This document shows, piece after piece, positions 1 through 7,827 of a stretch of DNA of 22,695 nt; the stretch's first letter is position 1; each line of letters begins with the position of its first letter. Source of the stretch: an uncultured Blautia sp. (GTDB lineage: Bacteria > Bacillota > Clostridia > Lachnospirales > Lachnospiraceae); the NCBI GenBank assembly GCA_937900135.1, contig CALCDJ010000012.1, positions 1 through 22,695 on the forward strand. The letters are read 5' to 3'. The position numbers and the translations under genes are program-made. The notes under the pieces are model-generated. The model made no database searches. It saw nothing but the letters and a program-made list of their open reading frames with translations, and was not told the DNA's origin.

Positions 1-4
1 AAAA

Positions 5-43
5 GGAATCTGAAAGCCTTGATTTTAGGGGGTTAAAGATTCC
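5..43 (+). other. Inverted repeat in the argG leader
   Basis: A perfect 7-bp inverted repeat (GGAATCT at 5-11, AGATTCC at 37-43) lies about 35 bases before the argG start. It is not followed by a U-run, so it is not a terminator as it stands. It could be the end of a leader element that begins outside the window, or an operator for an arginine regulator. I see no T-box core sequence. Function unknown. Confidence 0.3.
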
Positions 44-78
44 GAGAGATTATTTTATATGTACAGGAGGAAATGATT

Positions 79-1302
79 ATGAAAGAAAAAGTTGTTTTAG
101 CTTATTCCGGCGGACTGGATACCACTGCACTGATTCCGTGGTTAAAAGAAAATTTTGATTATGAAGTAATCTGCTGCTGCGTAGACTGCGGACAGGGAAA
201 CGAACTGGAAGGACTGGATGAAAGAGCCAAACTTTCTGGTGCCTCCAAATTATATATCGAAAACATCGTAGATGAATTCTGCGAGGACTATATTATGCCA
301 TGTGTACAGGCAGGCGCTGTATACGAACATAAGTATCTTCTGGGAACCTCCATGGCTCGTCCCGGTATTGCAAAAAAACTGGTGGAAATCGCGCGGAAAG
401 AAGGCGCATCTGCGATCTGTCACGGAGCAACCGGAAAAGGAAATGACCAGATCCGTTTTGAACTTGGTATCAAGGCTCTCGCTCCTGATCTGAAGATCAT
501 CGCTCCATGGCGTATGACAGACGTATGGACCATGCAGTCCCGTGAAGACGAGATTGCCTTCTGTCAGGCACACGGCATCAATCTTCCTTTTGATATGAGT
601 CACAGTTATAGCCGTGACCGGAACTTATGGCATATCAGCCATGAGGGTCTGGAACTGGAAGATCCTTCTCAGGCGCCAAATTATGACGATCTTCTGGTTC
701 TTGGAGTCACACCTCAGAAAGCGCCAGACCAGGAGACAGAAGTTTCCATTACTTTTGAAGCCGGTGTTCCAAAAACCTTAAACGGCAAAGCCATGAAAGT
801 TTCCGAGATCATCACCGAACTGAATAAGCTTGGCGGCGAAAACGGCATCGGTATTATTGATATTGTAGAAAACCGTGTGGTTGGTATGAAATCCCGCGGC
901 GTATACGAAACCCCTGGCGGAACCATCCTCATGGAAGCGCATGACCAGTTAGAAGAATTGATCCTGGATCGCGATACAATGGAAACCAAGAAAAAACTGG
1001 GAAGCCAGTTTGCTCAGATTGTATATGAAGGCAAATGGTTCACACCTCTCCGCGAGGCTATCCAGGCATTTGTTACCTCCACTCAGCAGTATGTGACAGG
1101 TGAAGTAAAATTCAAGCTTTACAAAGGCAATATCATCAAAGCCGGCACCACCTCTCCATACAGCCTGTACAGTGAATCCCTGGCTTCCTTTACTACCGGA
1201 GATCTGTACGATCACCATGATGCAGACGGTTTCATTACCCTGTTCGGCCTTCCGTTAAAGGTTCGCGCAATGAAGATGGCCGAGGCATTAAAAAACAAAT
1301 AA
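79..1302 (+). CDS. argG: Argininosuccinate synthase
   Basis: Joins citrulline and aspartate with ATP to form argininosuccinate, the penultimate step of arginine biosynthesis, in the cytosol. The N-terminus carries the family's ATP pyrophosphatase P-loop (AYSGGLDTT, residues 7-15), followed by VDCGQG, GTSMARP and CHGATGKGNDQ, all hallmark ArgG blocks. The 407-residue length is normal for the family. The start is set at the second in-frame ATG (79) because AGGAGG at 65-70 is 8 bases from it and only 2 bases from the ATG at 73. No argH follows: the gene ends in a strong hairpin, so argH must lie upstream or elsewhere. Identification is secure. Confidence 0.97.
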   Translation: MKEKVVLAYSGGLDTTALIPWLKENFDYEVICCCVDCGQGNELEGLDERAKLSGASKLYIENIVDEFCEDYIMPCVQAGAVYEHKYLLGTSMARPGIAKKLVEIARKEGASAICHGATGKGNDQIRFELGIKALAPDLKIIAPWRMTDVWTMQSREDEIAFCQAHGINLPFDMSHSYSRDRNLWHISHEGLELEDPSQAPNYDDLLVLGVTPQKAPDQETEVSITFEAGVPKTLNGKAMKVSEIITELNKLGGENGIGIIDIVENRVVGMKSRGVYETPGGTILMEAHDQLEELILDRDTMETKKKLGSQFAQIVYEGKWFTPLREAIQAFVTSTQQYVTGEVKFKLYKGNIIKAGTTSPYSLYSESLASFTTGDLYDHHDADGFITLFGLPLKVRAMKMAEALKNK

Positions 1303-1357
1303 TCATTTTGACATTTTCAAGTATTTCATTTGTGATCTCTTTTTCAAAAATATATAA

Positions 1358-1405
1358 CAAAACCATGGCGGCTTCTCCCAAGAAAAGCCGCCATGGTTTT
1401 GTTTT
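1358..1405 (+). terminator. Strong terminator between convergent argG and ABC operon
   Basis: A perfect 17-bp stem (arms 1358-1374 and 1385-1401, core ACCATGGCGGCTT) has a 10-base loop and is followed by a T-run at 1402-1406. It ends argG. Read on the minus strand the same hairpin is followed by TTATATATTTTT, so it probably also ends the ABC operon that stops at 1405. Confidence 0.9.
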
Positions 1406-2616
1406 TATCGTTCTACCTCTGTACGGATCACACCAAAATCCTCCTCTTCTCTCTGCTGATATTTGTTTATCACCAGATAGATACAGAAAAATGCCACGGC
1501 AAACCCGGCCTGAATCAGACAGGATTCCAGGATGGGCTTCAGATGGATTCGTTGAAATCCCGTGAGGCTGCAGATCTGTTCCAGATTTTCCACGTACCAG
1601 TATACTGGAAGAAATCTTGCCGCTTTACGCATCCCTTCCCCCATCAATTCCAGGGAGACAAACACACCCCCGAAAAAACACATGCCCAGAGAAACCACAT
1701 TCGTTACAAAGCTTTGGGCGCTCTCGTTCCGGATCAACGCGCTGCACAACAGAGAGACTGCGATCACCACCAGCATCTGCATCCATCCATTGAGCATCAA
1801 AAGTCCGATCTGCCTTCCTGGAATTTCAGACCATTTTTTCCAAAAGATCAAAAATCCCAAGAGATTCATTCCCGCCCAGAAACTGATTCCGGTTACAAAT
1901 ACATATAAAAATTTTTCCACGGCAAATCTGGTCGGACGAATGGGCGCGCAGAGATTCCTCATGCGGATCGTTGGCCGCTGAAAACTCATAAACACCACAC
2001 TTACGCAGGAAATACACATACATAACAGCACGTAAGGCAGAAAACGAAGATACTGCCGGACTTCTTCCGGAACTGCTTTTGTATCTTTATACTGCATCAG
2101 TTTCACACCTGCTTCTTCTTTCATCGCTTCTTGTACCGATGCAGCAATGGCGTCCAGATCTGCTTCTCTCCCTGCGCTCCGGGCAAAATGGACCATACTT
2201 AAATATTGAGACACAAGGGATTCCAGATAATAACCGGAAGCAGAAAGGGGACGGCTCCAGATTTGTAACGTTCCCGCCTCTCCCTTCTGAAACTGTTCTT
2301 CAAACCCTTCCGGAATCTGAATGATTCCATCCACCGCCCGGTAAAATCCCGCATCCATCCAGGCTTCTCTGGAATCCTCAAGGGGCACTTCGGTACCTTT
2401 TTCTTTCAAAAACTCATGAAGCCCCTGGGTCAGTTCTGTTTCTTTGTCTCTGTTGAACCAGGCATAAGTGGGTTTTTCTTCCGTAAAATCCACATTAGCC
2501 TCATCCTCATAAAATACGCCTCCCAACAAAAGCAGGAGTAAAAAAACAACTCCATAGATCAGGAATGTACTTTTGTTTCGTTTCATAATTTTGATGCAGG
2601 TATTAAATACTCTCAT
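1405..2616 (-). CDS. ABC-2 type exporter permease (LnrN-like)
   Basis: Membrane subunit of an ABC-2 exporter. The 403-residue protein has one N-terminal membrane helix (about 17-37), a large soluble loop (about 40-190), then five hydrophobic segments to about residue 390, the layout of the ABC2_membrane_3 family. It starts at an ATG preceded by AGGAGA 7 bases away and overlaps the end of the upstream permease gene by 14 bp, so the two are translationally coupled. It is the last gene of the operon ATPase-permease-permease. By gene order and length it corresponds to LnrN of the Bacillus linearmycin exporter, but sequence similarity was not computed. The substrate is unknown; amphipathic or membrane-active compounds are a reasonable guess. 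Confidence 0.85.
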   Translation of the reverse strand: MRVFNTCIKIMKRNKSTFLIYGVVFLLLLLLGGVFYEDEANVDFTEEKPTYAWFNRDKETELTQGLHEFLKEKGTEVPLEDSREAWMDAGFYRAVDGIIQIPEGFEEQFQKGEAGTLQIWSRPLSASGYYLESLVSQYLSMVHFARSAGREADLDAIAASVQEAMKEEAGVKLMQYKDTKAVPEEVRQYLRFLPYVLLCMCISCVSVVFMSFQRPTIRMRNLCAPIRPTRFAVEKFLYVFVTGISFWAGMNLLGFLIFWKKWSEIPGRQIGLLMLNGWMQMLVVIAVSLLCSALIRNESAQSFVTNVVSLGMCFFGGVFVSLELMGEGMRKAARFLPVYWYVENLEQICSLTGFQRIHLKPILESCLIQAGFAVAFFCIYLVINKYQQREEEDFGVIRTEVER

Positions 2617-3754
2617 ATTGTTTTCTCCTCATACAAACCACACAGATTCCCAAGAATAAGATTGCTGTCAGACACAACGCTCCCACATTTTTCCAATAAG
2701 GAAGGGTACTGTCATAATAATAGAGACAATAAAATCCATCTGCGATCCTTGCGGCCGGATTAATCTTCGCCAGGAACGGCGCATGTCTTTCCACCTGGTA
2801 TTTCAGCCCCCCATACATCATTCCCGCAAGCGCGCTGCTGATCAGAGAAACACATACCAGAACACCGATCTTTGCGTTCATCTTAAATCGGGAAGGAAGC
2901 GCCAGCACCGCTCCCAAAGCTACTCCCACCACGCTTCCCACGAAGCAGAGAAAAACAACCAGAAACAGCTTACTTCCAAAATCAATGTGCAAAACAAAGG
3001 CAAGATATGCAAGGAAAACCAAAATGCATACCATCTGAACCGTAAAAGACGCCAAAAAAGCTGCGGAAAAGAACGTGCTTCGTTTTACCGGAGCCACAGC
3101 TGTTCTGGCTCCCTGGGCAGATAGATTTGCTTGCAGCAGCACCACCGTCCAAAGTCCGTAAAACCCGCCATATAAACAAGTCATCCCAAGAAGCGCATAG
3201 AAATAGATCAGTTTCTCCTGTGGTTTCTGACTGGTAAGCCTTAGTTCCTCTGTATAGCTTTCTGCCTCTCCCAATTCCAGAAACAGTTCTGAGCCTTTTT
3301 CCCTCAAAAACTCCGGATTTTTCTCCATCAGTTCCTGTACCAGAAAACGTGTCTGAAGATAACGATCCAAAATGTTTTTTAAAATCGTCTGGGACAGTCC
3401 CTTATTTTTTACCACAAGAGAAAGTTTGCCGTCCTCGCTTACGATCCATCCTTCTATCTTGCCTTCTTCCAACAGTGTTTCCGCTTCTTTCTGCTCTTCA
3501 TATTGAATGCTCAGAATGGCGTCTTCCCCTTCAGACAAAGCCTTCAGCATTTCTTTCAGATATGGTTCCTCCTCAGAATCCCCAGTCTCCACCATTGCCA
3601 CTGGGATCGAAGAAATCTGATCTCCCTGATCCAGCGATGAAAACGCAAGTGAAAACATCGTAGCCAGCACAATGGGAAACAGCAGCGTCCAGATCACCAT
3701 TTCTTTATCCCTTATGTGGCGAAGCAAATATTTCCTGTAAATATTTCCAAACAT
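2603..3754 (-). CDS. ABC-2 type exporter permease (LnrM-like)
   Basis: First membrane subunit of the ABC-2 exporter, 383 residues. It has an N-terminal helix (about 22-40), an extracytoplasmic acidic domain (about 45-180), then a cluster of hydrophobic segments (about 183-375), as in ABC2_membrane_3 proteins. Its ribosome-binding site AAAGGAGG (3761-3768) overlaps the stop codon of the ATPase gene, so translation is tightly linked. It is a distant paralogue in layout of the next permease, and the two probably form a heterodimeric channel with two copies of the ATPase. Substrate unknown. Confidence 0.86.
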   Translation of the reverse strand: MFGNIYRKYLLRHIRDKEMVIWTLLFPIVLATMFSLAFSSLDQGDQISSIPVAMVETGDSEEEPYLKEMLKALSEGEDAILSIQYEEQKEAETLLEEGKIEGWIVSEDGKLSLVVKNKGLSQTILKNILDRYLQTRFLVQELMEKNPEFLREKGSELFLELGEAESYTEELRLTSQKPQEKLIYFYALLGMTCLYGGFYGLWTVVLLQANLSAQGARTAVAPVKRSTFFSAAFLASFTVQMVCILVFLAYLAFVLHIDFGSKLFLVVFLCFVGSVVGVALGAVLALPSRFKMNAKIGVLVCVSLISSALAGMMYGGLKYQVERHAPFLAKINPAARIADGFYCLYYYDSTLPYWKNVGALCLTAILFLGICVVCMRRKQYESI

Positions 3755-3766
3755 GGTCCGCCTCCT

Positions 3767-4537
3767 TTAATCACGCAACTGACGCCCGGTCAACTCCAGA
3801 AAAACATCATTCAATGTCAGTTCCCCATGGAAACATTCTTCTCTTTCTTTTCCTGGCGTCTGTTTTTTGATCATGGCTTTCAATTCTTCTCTTGTGCCAC
3901 AGGCAATGGCGCGTCCCTTGTCCATGATCATGATCCTGGTGCAAAGCTGTTCCACCTCTTCCATATAATGAGAGGTATAAATAATGGTAGCCCCCTGACG
4001 GTTCAACTGACGGATTCCCTCCAGAATATTGCTGCGGCTCTGAGGGTCCACTGCCACGGTAGGCTCATCCATAAAGATCAGTCTCGGCTTGTGAGCAATT
4101 CCACAGGCAATGTTCAATCGACGCAAAAGCCCTCCGGAAAGTTTTTTGGGAAGAAATTTCCGATATTCTGTCAAACCGGCAAAAACAAGCGCTTCCTGCA
4201 CCAGTTCTTTTCTTCTCTTTTTGTCTGCCACGTACAGTCCGCAGAAAAAATCAATGTTTTCCTCCACAGTCAGTTCGTAATAAACTGCCACATCCTGAAA
4301 TACCACGCCGATTTCCGCCTTACTCTCATACTGCTCCGGCGTCATAGGCCTGCCGAAAAGACGAATCTCTCCTTTGTCATATTTCAACAGAGAAAGCATA
4401 CAGTTGATGGCTGTAGTTTTTCCTGAACCATTAGGGCCTAATAGTCCAAAGATTTCTCCATCCTCTACCTCCAGATTAAAATGATCCAGCGCCAGGACTT
4501 CCCCATAGCGCTTCACCAGATTTTTTACCTCTATCAT
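3767..4537 (-). CDS. ABC exporter ATPase (LnrL-like)
   Basis: Energy-coupling subunit for the two permeases that follow. Numbered from its start, it has Walker A GPNGSGKT (about 35-42), a Q-loop at VVFQD, signature LSGGLLRRL, Walker B LIFMDEP with catalytic Glu, and H-loop TSHYMEE. The D-loop region reads PTVAVDPQSR, close to the PTVGVDPQSR I associate with LnrL/YfiL-type ATPases. The 256-residue form starting at 4537 is chosen because GGAGGA lies 7-8 bases upstream; a 25-codon in-frame extension to 4612 has no such site and would run through the promoter. First gene of a three-gene operon divergent from the two-component genes. Confidence 0.92.
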   Translation of the reverse strand: MIEVKNLVKRYGEVLALDHFNLEVEDGEIFGLLGPNGSGKTTAINCMLSLLKYDKGEIRLFGRPMTPEQYESKAEIGVVFQDVAVYYELTVEENIDFFCGLYVADKKRRKELVQEALVFAGLTEYRKFLPKKLSGGLLRRLNIACGIAHKPRLIFMDEPTVAVDPQSRSNILEGIRQLNRQGATIIYTSHYMEEVEQLCTRIMIMDKGRAIACGTREELKAMIKKQTPGKEREECFHGELTLNDVFLELTGRQLRD

Positions 4538-4569
4538 AAAAAGTTCCTCCTTTTTCTTTCCATGCAGAC

Positions 4570-4578
4570 AGTATAGCA
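4570..4578 (-). promoter_or_regulatory. Extended -10 promoter of the ABC operon
   Basis: On the minus strand TGCTATACT gives an extended -10 (TGn plus TATACT at 4570-4575). The expected -35 position reads TGGGGA, a poor match. Transcription would start near 4563, about 25 bases before the ATPase start codon. The weak -35 fits an activator-dependent promoter. Confidence 0.55.
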
Positions 4579-4606
4579 GTTCCTTTCTTCTTTCCCCAGT
4601 GTGTAC

Positions 4607-4634
4607 TGTCACCTTTCTTTATGACAAATGTCAC
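4607..4634. promoter_or_regulatory. Candidate response-regulator binding region
   Basis: TGACAAATGTCA (4622-4633) has perfectly symmetric TGACA/TGTCA arms around an AA centre. The half-site TGTCAC occurs here (4629-4634) and again exactly 22 bases away (4607-4612), about two helical turns. The palindrome is centred about 65 bases upstream of the inferred ABC start and about 69 upstream of the inferred kinase start, so one bound regulator could serve both promoters. That the adjacent LuxR-type regulator binds here is an inference. Confidence 0.5.
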
Positions 4635-4681
4635 ATCTTTTTCAGAAAAAAAGAACGCTCTGGATTCTGTTCTTCTTTTCG

Positions 4682-4690
4682 TGGTATGAT
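4682..4690 (+). promoter_or_regulatory. Extended -10 promoter of the kinase-regulator operon
   Basis: TGGTATGAT supplies an extended -10 (TGn at 4682-4684, TATGAT at 4685-4690). No recognisable -35 lies 16-18 bases upstream. The transcript would start around 4697, at the base of the hairpin at 4700-4727. Confidence 0.5.
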
Positions 4691-4699
4691 AGCGTTGAT

Positions 4700-4727
4700 G
4701 TACAAGGGGCGTATTGCCTCTTTGTAC
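4700..4727 (+). other. Hairpin at the 5' end of the kinase transcript
   Basis: GTACAAGGGGC (4700-4710) pairs with GCCTCTTTGTAC (4716-4727) as an 11-bp stem with one bulged U, one G-U pair and a 5-base loop. It starts 3 bases after the predicted transcription start and has no U-run, so it is not a terminator. It may protect the 5' end of the mRNA or bind a regulator. Confidence 0.45.
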
Positions 4728-4770
4728 CCTGACACCAGAGACAGCAATTACAAAAGAAAGGATGGATGCC

Positions 4771-5841
4771 ATGTCTGCCATTTACCATAAATTTTTTCTT
4801 TTACTTTTGATCCTCTCCCCTCTTCTGCGCCAGACAGCAGAGCCTCTTTTTATCCTGGCCATGCTCCTGTCTGTCAGTTTGAGCTTTCTGTGCAACTATC
4901 AGGAAAAAAATTCGATGCCTGTTTTTTATCTTCTCTTTTGTGCGGCCCTTTTTTTCTGGAAACCCATGCTTCCTTTTCTTCCTTTGGCCGTTTATGACAG
5001 CCCCCGGCAGAAAGAACATATCCTGAGATTTTTATGGCTTCTTCCTTTTTTCCGCTGTACCGCCGTGCTGGAATTTTCCAGTTTTTTCTTTTGTATCGTT
5101 CTCTGCGGCCTGGCCTTCTTTTTATCCGTATCACAGGCTCAGCATGAAATCCTCCTACAAAACTATCGGCAGACACAGGACGATTCCAGAGAAGCCGCCT
5201 TGCTTCTGCAGCAAAAGAATCTGGAACTTATGAAAAACCAGGACTACGAAGTAGAGCTTGCCACCTTAAAAGAACGAAACCGGATCGCCAGAGAAATCCA
5301 TGATAACGTAGGACATCTGCTGACCCGCTCTATTTTACAGGTCAGCGCCCTTCTCGTGGTACACCGAAACAATCCGGAACTAACAGAATCTCTCCAGGCA
5401 GTCAAAGCCACGCTCACAGATGCCATGGACAATGTGCGGAACAGTGTTCACAATCTCCATCAGGAATCTGTGGATCTGAAACAGCAGATTGAGAAGATCA
5501 TTGAGAATTTTTCCTTTTGTCCAGTTTCTCTCACCTTTGACACCCACCCTCTCCCCGGGGAAATGAATTATGCGGTAATGGCCATTATCAAAGAAGCCCT
5601 TTCCAATATTGCCCGTCACAGCAATGCCACCCACGCCTGGATCTCCATTCTGGAACATCCTTCCATGTATCAGCTCCTGATCCGGGACAATGGTTCTGTT
5701 TCCCCTTCTTTTTCATCCGCCGAAGGTATTGGACTTTCTGGAATGGAGGAACGGGTGCTTGCATTCCACGGCATTTTCCATACAGATTTTCAGAATGGAT
5801 TTCACATTTTTATTTCTATTCCAAAACAAAAACGATCCTAA
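4771..5841 (+). CDS. NarL-type sensor histidine kinase (LnrJ-like)
   Basis: Membrane sensor kinase that should phosphorylate the response regulator encoded 17 bases downstream. The N-terminal part (about 1-120) is four to five closely packed hydrophobic segments with almost no extracellular loop, typical of kinases that sense events in or at the membrane. A short coiled region leads to a HisKA_3 domain with EIHDNVGH (phospho-acceptor His177), then an HATPase domain with N-box KEALSNIARH, DNG (about 306-308) and GIGLSGMEERV. The start at 4771 is chosen because AAAGGA (4757-4762) is 8 bases upstream; the upstream in-frame ATG at 4714 lies in the leader hairpin. 356 residues. Gene order suggests it senses the ABC exporter's substrate. 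Confidence 0.9.
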   Translation: MSAIYHKFFLLLLILSPLLRQTAEPLFILAMLLSVSLSFLCNYQEKNSMPVFYLLFCAALFFWKPMLPFLPLAVYDSPRQKEHILRFLWLLPFFRCTAVLEFSSFFFCIVLCGLAFFLSVSQAQHEILLQNYRQTQDDSREAALLLQQKNLELMKNQDYEVELATLKERNRIAREIHDNVGHLLTRSILQVSALLVVHRNNPELTESLQAVKATLTDAMDNVRNSVHNLHQESVDLKQQIEKIIENFSFCPVSLTFDTHPLPGEMNYAVMAIIKEALSNIARHSNATHAWISILEHPSMYQLLIRDNGSVSPSFSSAEGIGLSGMEERVLAFHGIFHTDFQNGFHIFISIPKQKRS

Positions 5842-5858
5842 CAGAAAGGAGTATTTCC

Positions 5859-6482
5859 ATGAACGTAATTTTGATTGATGACGACTACCTGGTCTGCCTG
5901 TCTCTGAAAACCATTTTGCAGGCTGATCCTCACATTTCCGTATCTGCCACAGGCACCAGCGGGGAAGAAGCGCTCACCCTGTACGATACCTTTCTTCCGG
6001 ACATTCTTCTCATGGATATCCAGATGAAAGGCATGAGCGGTCTTTCTGCCGGAGAGCAGATCCTTTCCAAATATCCGGATGCCAGAATTCTTTTTCTTAC
6101 CACCTTCTCCGACAATGAATACATTATAAAAGCCCTTCGCATAGGCGCGAAAGGCTATCTGATCAAACAGGAGATTGAGGCGCTCATTCCTGCCCTCCAT
6201 GCGGTAATGAGCGGACAGAATGTATTCGGCAACGAAATCGTCAGCCGGATTCCAGATCTTATGTCTTCCAGACCTGTCTTTTCTCCGGAAAAATATCACT
6301 TAAATACAAGAGAAGGGGAAATCATGGAATTAGTGGCCAAAGGGCTCAATAACAGAGAAATTGCGGACACCCTCTTCTTGAGCGAAGGGACTGTCCGCAA
6401 CTATTTAAGTATTCTTTTAGATAAGCTTGGTCTTCGGGACCGCACCCAACTGGCTGTCTTCTATTATCGCAACCAAAACTGA
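5859..6482 (+). CDS. NarL/LuxR-type response regulator (LnrK-like)
   Basis: DNA-binding partner of the preceding kinase. The receiver domain has the acidic pair in LIDDDY, phospho-acceptor Asp53 (LLMDIQMKG), Thr81 and Lys103. A LuxR-type helix-turn-helix covers about 150-205, with LNTREGEIMELVAKGLNN, IADTLFLSEGTVRNY and LLDKLGLRDR, the hallmark pattern. It starts at an ATG preceded by AAAGGAG with 7-8 base spacing, and its 207-residue length is normal. Likely target: the divergent ABC promoter and possibly its own, by the arrangement of the shared control region. The gene ends at a terminator that overlaps the 3' end of the opposite gene. Confidence 0.93.
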   Translation: MNVILIDDDYLVCLSLKTILQADPHISVSATGTSGEEALTLYDTFLPDILLMDIQMKGMSGLSAGEQILSKYPDARILFLTTFSDNEYIIKALRIGAKGYLIKQEIEALIPALHAVMSGQNVFGNEIVSRIPDLMSSRPVFSPEKYHLNTREGEIMELVAKGLNNREIADTLFLSEGTVRNYLSILLDKLGLRDRTQLAVFYYRNQN

Positions 6483-6488
6483 CCTCTC

Positions 6489-6530
6489 AAAAACCTGCTC
6501 CCGACTTATTTGGCTGCAGGTTTTTTCTTT
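6489..6530 (+). terminator. Terminator of the two-component operon, inside the convergent gene
   Basis: AAAAACCTGC (6489-6498) pairs with GCAGGTTTTT (6516-6525) over a 17-base loop, followed by a T-run through 6530. The right arm lies within the last codons of the convergent membrane-protein gene (stop at 6506-6508), so those codons double as terminator sequence. Confidence 0.75.
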
Positions 6531-7726
6531 CTTTTTTCCGGCTTTTCTGTTTCCTGATACGTCTCACGGGGCAACACGGTAATCTGCTTTTTCTTCAGCT
6601 GCGCATTGGCCCATTCCCGGAACAACGCATAGATCACAGAAAGAAGCGGGATAAAGATCAGCATACCCACAATACCCATCAGACTTCCACCCACGGTTAC
6701 TGCTACCAGCACCCAGATAGAAGGCAGTCCTACGGAATTTCCTACCACATGAGGATAGATCAGATTTCCTTCAATCTGCTGCAGGATAAGGAACAGCGCC
6801 AGGAACATCAGCGCTTTCATGGGGCTGACCATAAGGATCAGGAAAAATCCCACCCAGCACCCGATAAATCCACCAAACACCGGGATCAGCGCTGTAAAAG
6901 AAATCAACACGCCCACCAACAATGCATATGGAAATTGGAAAAGCGTCATGGTAACAAAGAACATGCTTCCAAGGATTACCGCCTCGATACACTGTCCGGT
7001 AATAAAGTTCGCAAAGGTTTTATTTGCCAGTGTAAACACATGGACACAGTATTCCACTGCATTCTTGGGAAACAGCGCATAAAACGCCTTCTTCACCTGA
7101 AAGATCAGACGTTCCTTCTGCAGCAATACATAGCAGGCAAAGATAAATCCAATTCCCACATTCATTGCTGTGCTTAAAATCCCCATCGTAACGGTAATCG
7201 TAGACGATAAAATGTTGTCCACACCACTCTTTAAGATCCCAAGCGCGGAATTGATCATTTCCTGAGGCTGAAAGTCAATGGAATTTGCCCATTCTACAAT
7301 GGGGCTGTCACTCTGAAACGTCTCTGCCAGCCATCTCTGAAAGTGAGGGATACTCCATTCAATTCTTCGTACCACGCTGACAAACGTAGAGCCTAATTCC
7401 GGAGCCACCACCAGCACCACCAAAAGGATCACTGCTGCCACAAACAGGATAGACAGAACCAGGCTGATGGGACGCCCCAGCTTTCTGGCAAATCGGTTTC
7501 CCCTTTTTTCCGCCTTTTCAAAGAGATGATGTTCCAGAAATTTCATGGGCACATTCAGCGCAAAGGCAATGGCTGCTCCCAGAATAAACGGAAACAGCAA
7601 TCCCCAGATCAGTCCCAAGTATTTCAGTACAACATCCATATTGCGTACTCCTACATATAAAAGAACCGCAAAGGTGATCAGGCACATGGCTTTTTTCATA
7701 GTTTCTTTACTTATTTTTATTTCCAC
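6506..7726 (-). CDS. AI-2E family transporter-like membrane protein
   Basis: Polytopic inner-membrane protein of the AI-2E/PerM family (PF01594), 406 residues with about eight hydrophobic segments. The family's C-terminal block is visible: EGNLIYPHVVGNSVGLPSIW, then GGSLMGIVGMLIFIPLLSV. Members have been linked to autoinducer-2 export, to Na+/H+ exchange or to no known activity, so the name does not establish a role here. The start is GTG at 7726, with GGAGG 7 bases upstream. The C-terminal tail is Lys/Glu/Pro-rich and ends PAAK. The gene stands alone between a convergent operon and the NCS2 permease, with a weak TATAAG about 50 bases upstream as a possible -10. Confidence 0.88.
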   Translation of the reverse strand: MEIKISKETMKKAMCLITFAVLLYVGVRNMDVVLKYLGLIWGLLFPFILGAAIAFALNVPMKFLEHHLFEKAEKRGNRFARKLGRPISLVLSILFVAAVILLVVLVVAPELGSTFVSVVRRIEWSIPHFQRWLAETFQSDSPIVEWANSIDFQPQEMINSALGILKSGVDNILSSTITVTMGILSTAMNVGIGFIFACYVLLQKERLIFQVKKAFYALFPKNAVEYCVHVFTLANKTFANFITGQCIEAVILGSMFFVTMTLFQFPYALLVGVLISFTALIPVFGGFIGCWVGFFLILMVSPMKALMFLALFLILQQIEGNLIYPHVVGNSVGLPSIWVLVAVTVGGSLMGIVGMLIFIPLLSVIYALFREWANAQLKKKQITVLPRETYQETEKPEKRKKKPAAK

Positions 7727-7827
7727 CAGGTTTCCTCCCTAAGCATGCTGCGATATTTTGCCGCATTCTTATAATGTAGGACATTCTAACATGAAATTCC
7801 GGATTTTGCCAGTGATTTTTCTTTGGA

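Noticed and set aside
1..78. T-box or other known riboswitch upstream of argG
   Set aside because: No T-box sequence, antiterminator or U-run terminator is visible; only a 7-bp inverted repeat is present and the upstream part is outside the window.
3716..4426. Open frame of 236 codons on the plus strand across the ATPase gene
   Set aside because: It runs antisense to a gene with all ABC motifs, spans an intergenic junction, and matches no family I recognise.
6506..7726. Quorum-signal exporter role for the AI-2E family protein
   Set aside because: The family name comes from one member; homologues have other proposed activities and no luxS or lsr gene is nearby.
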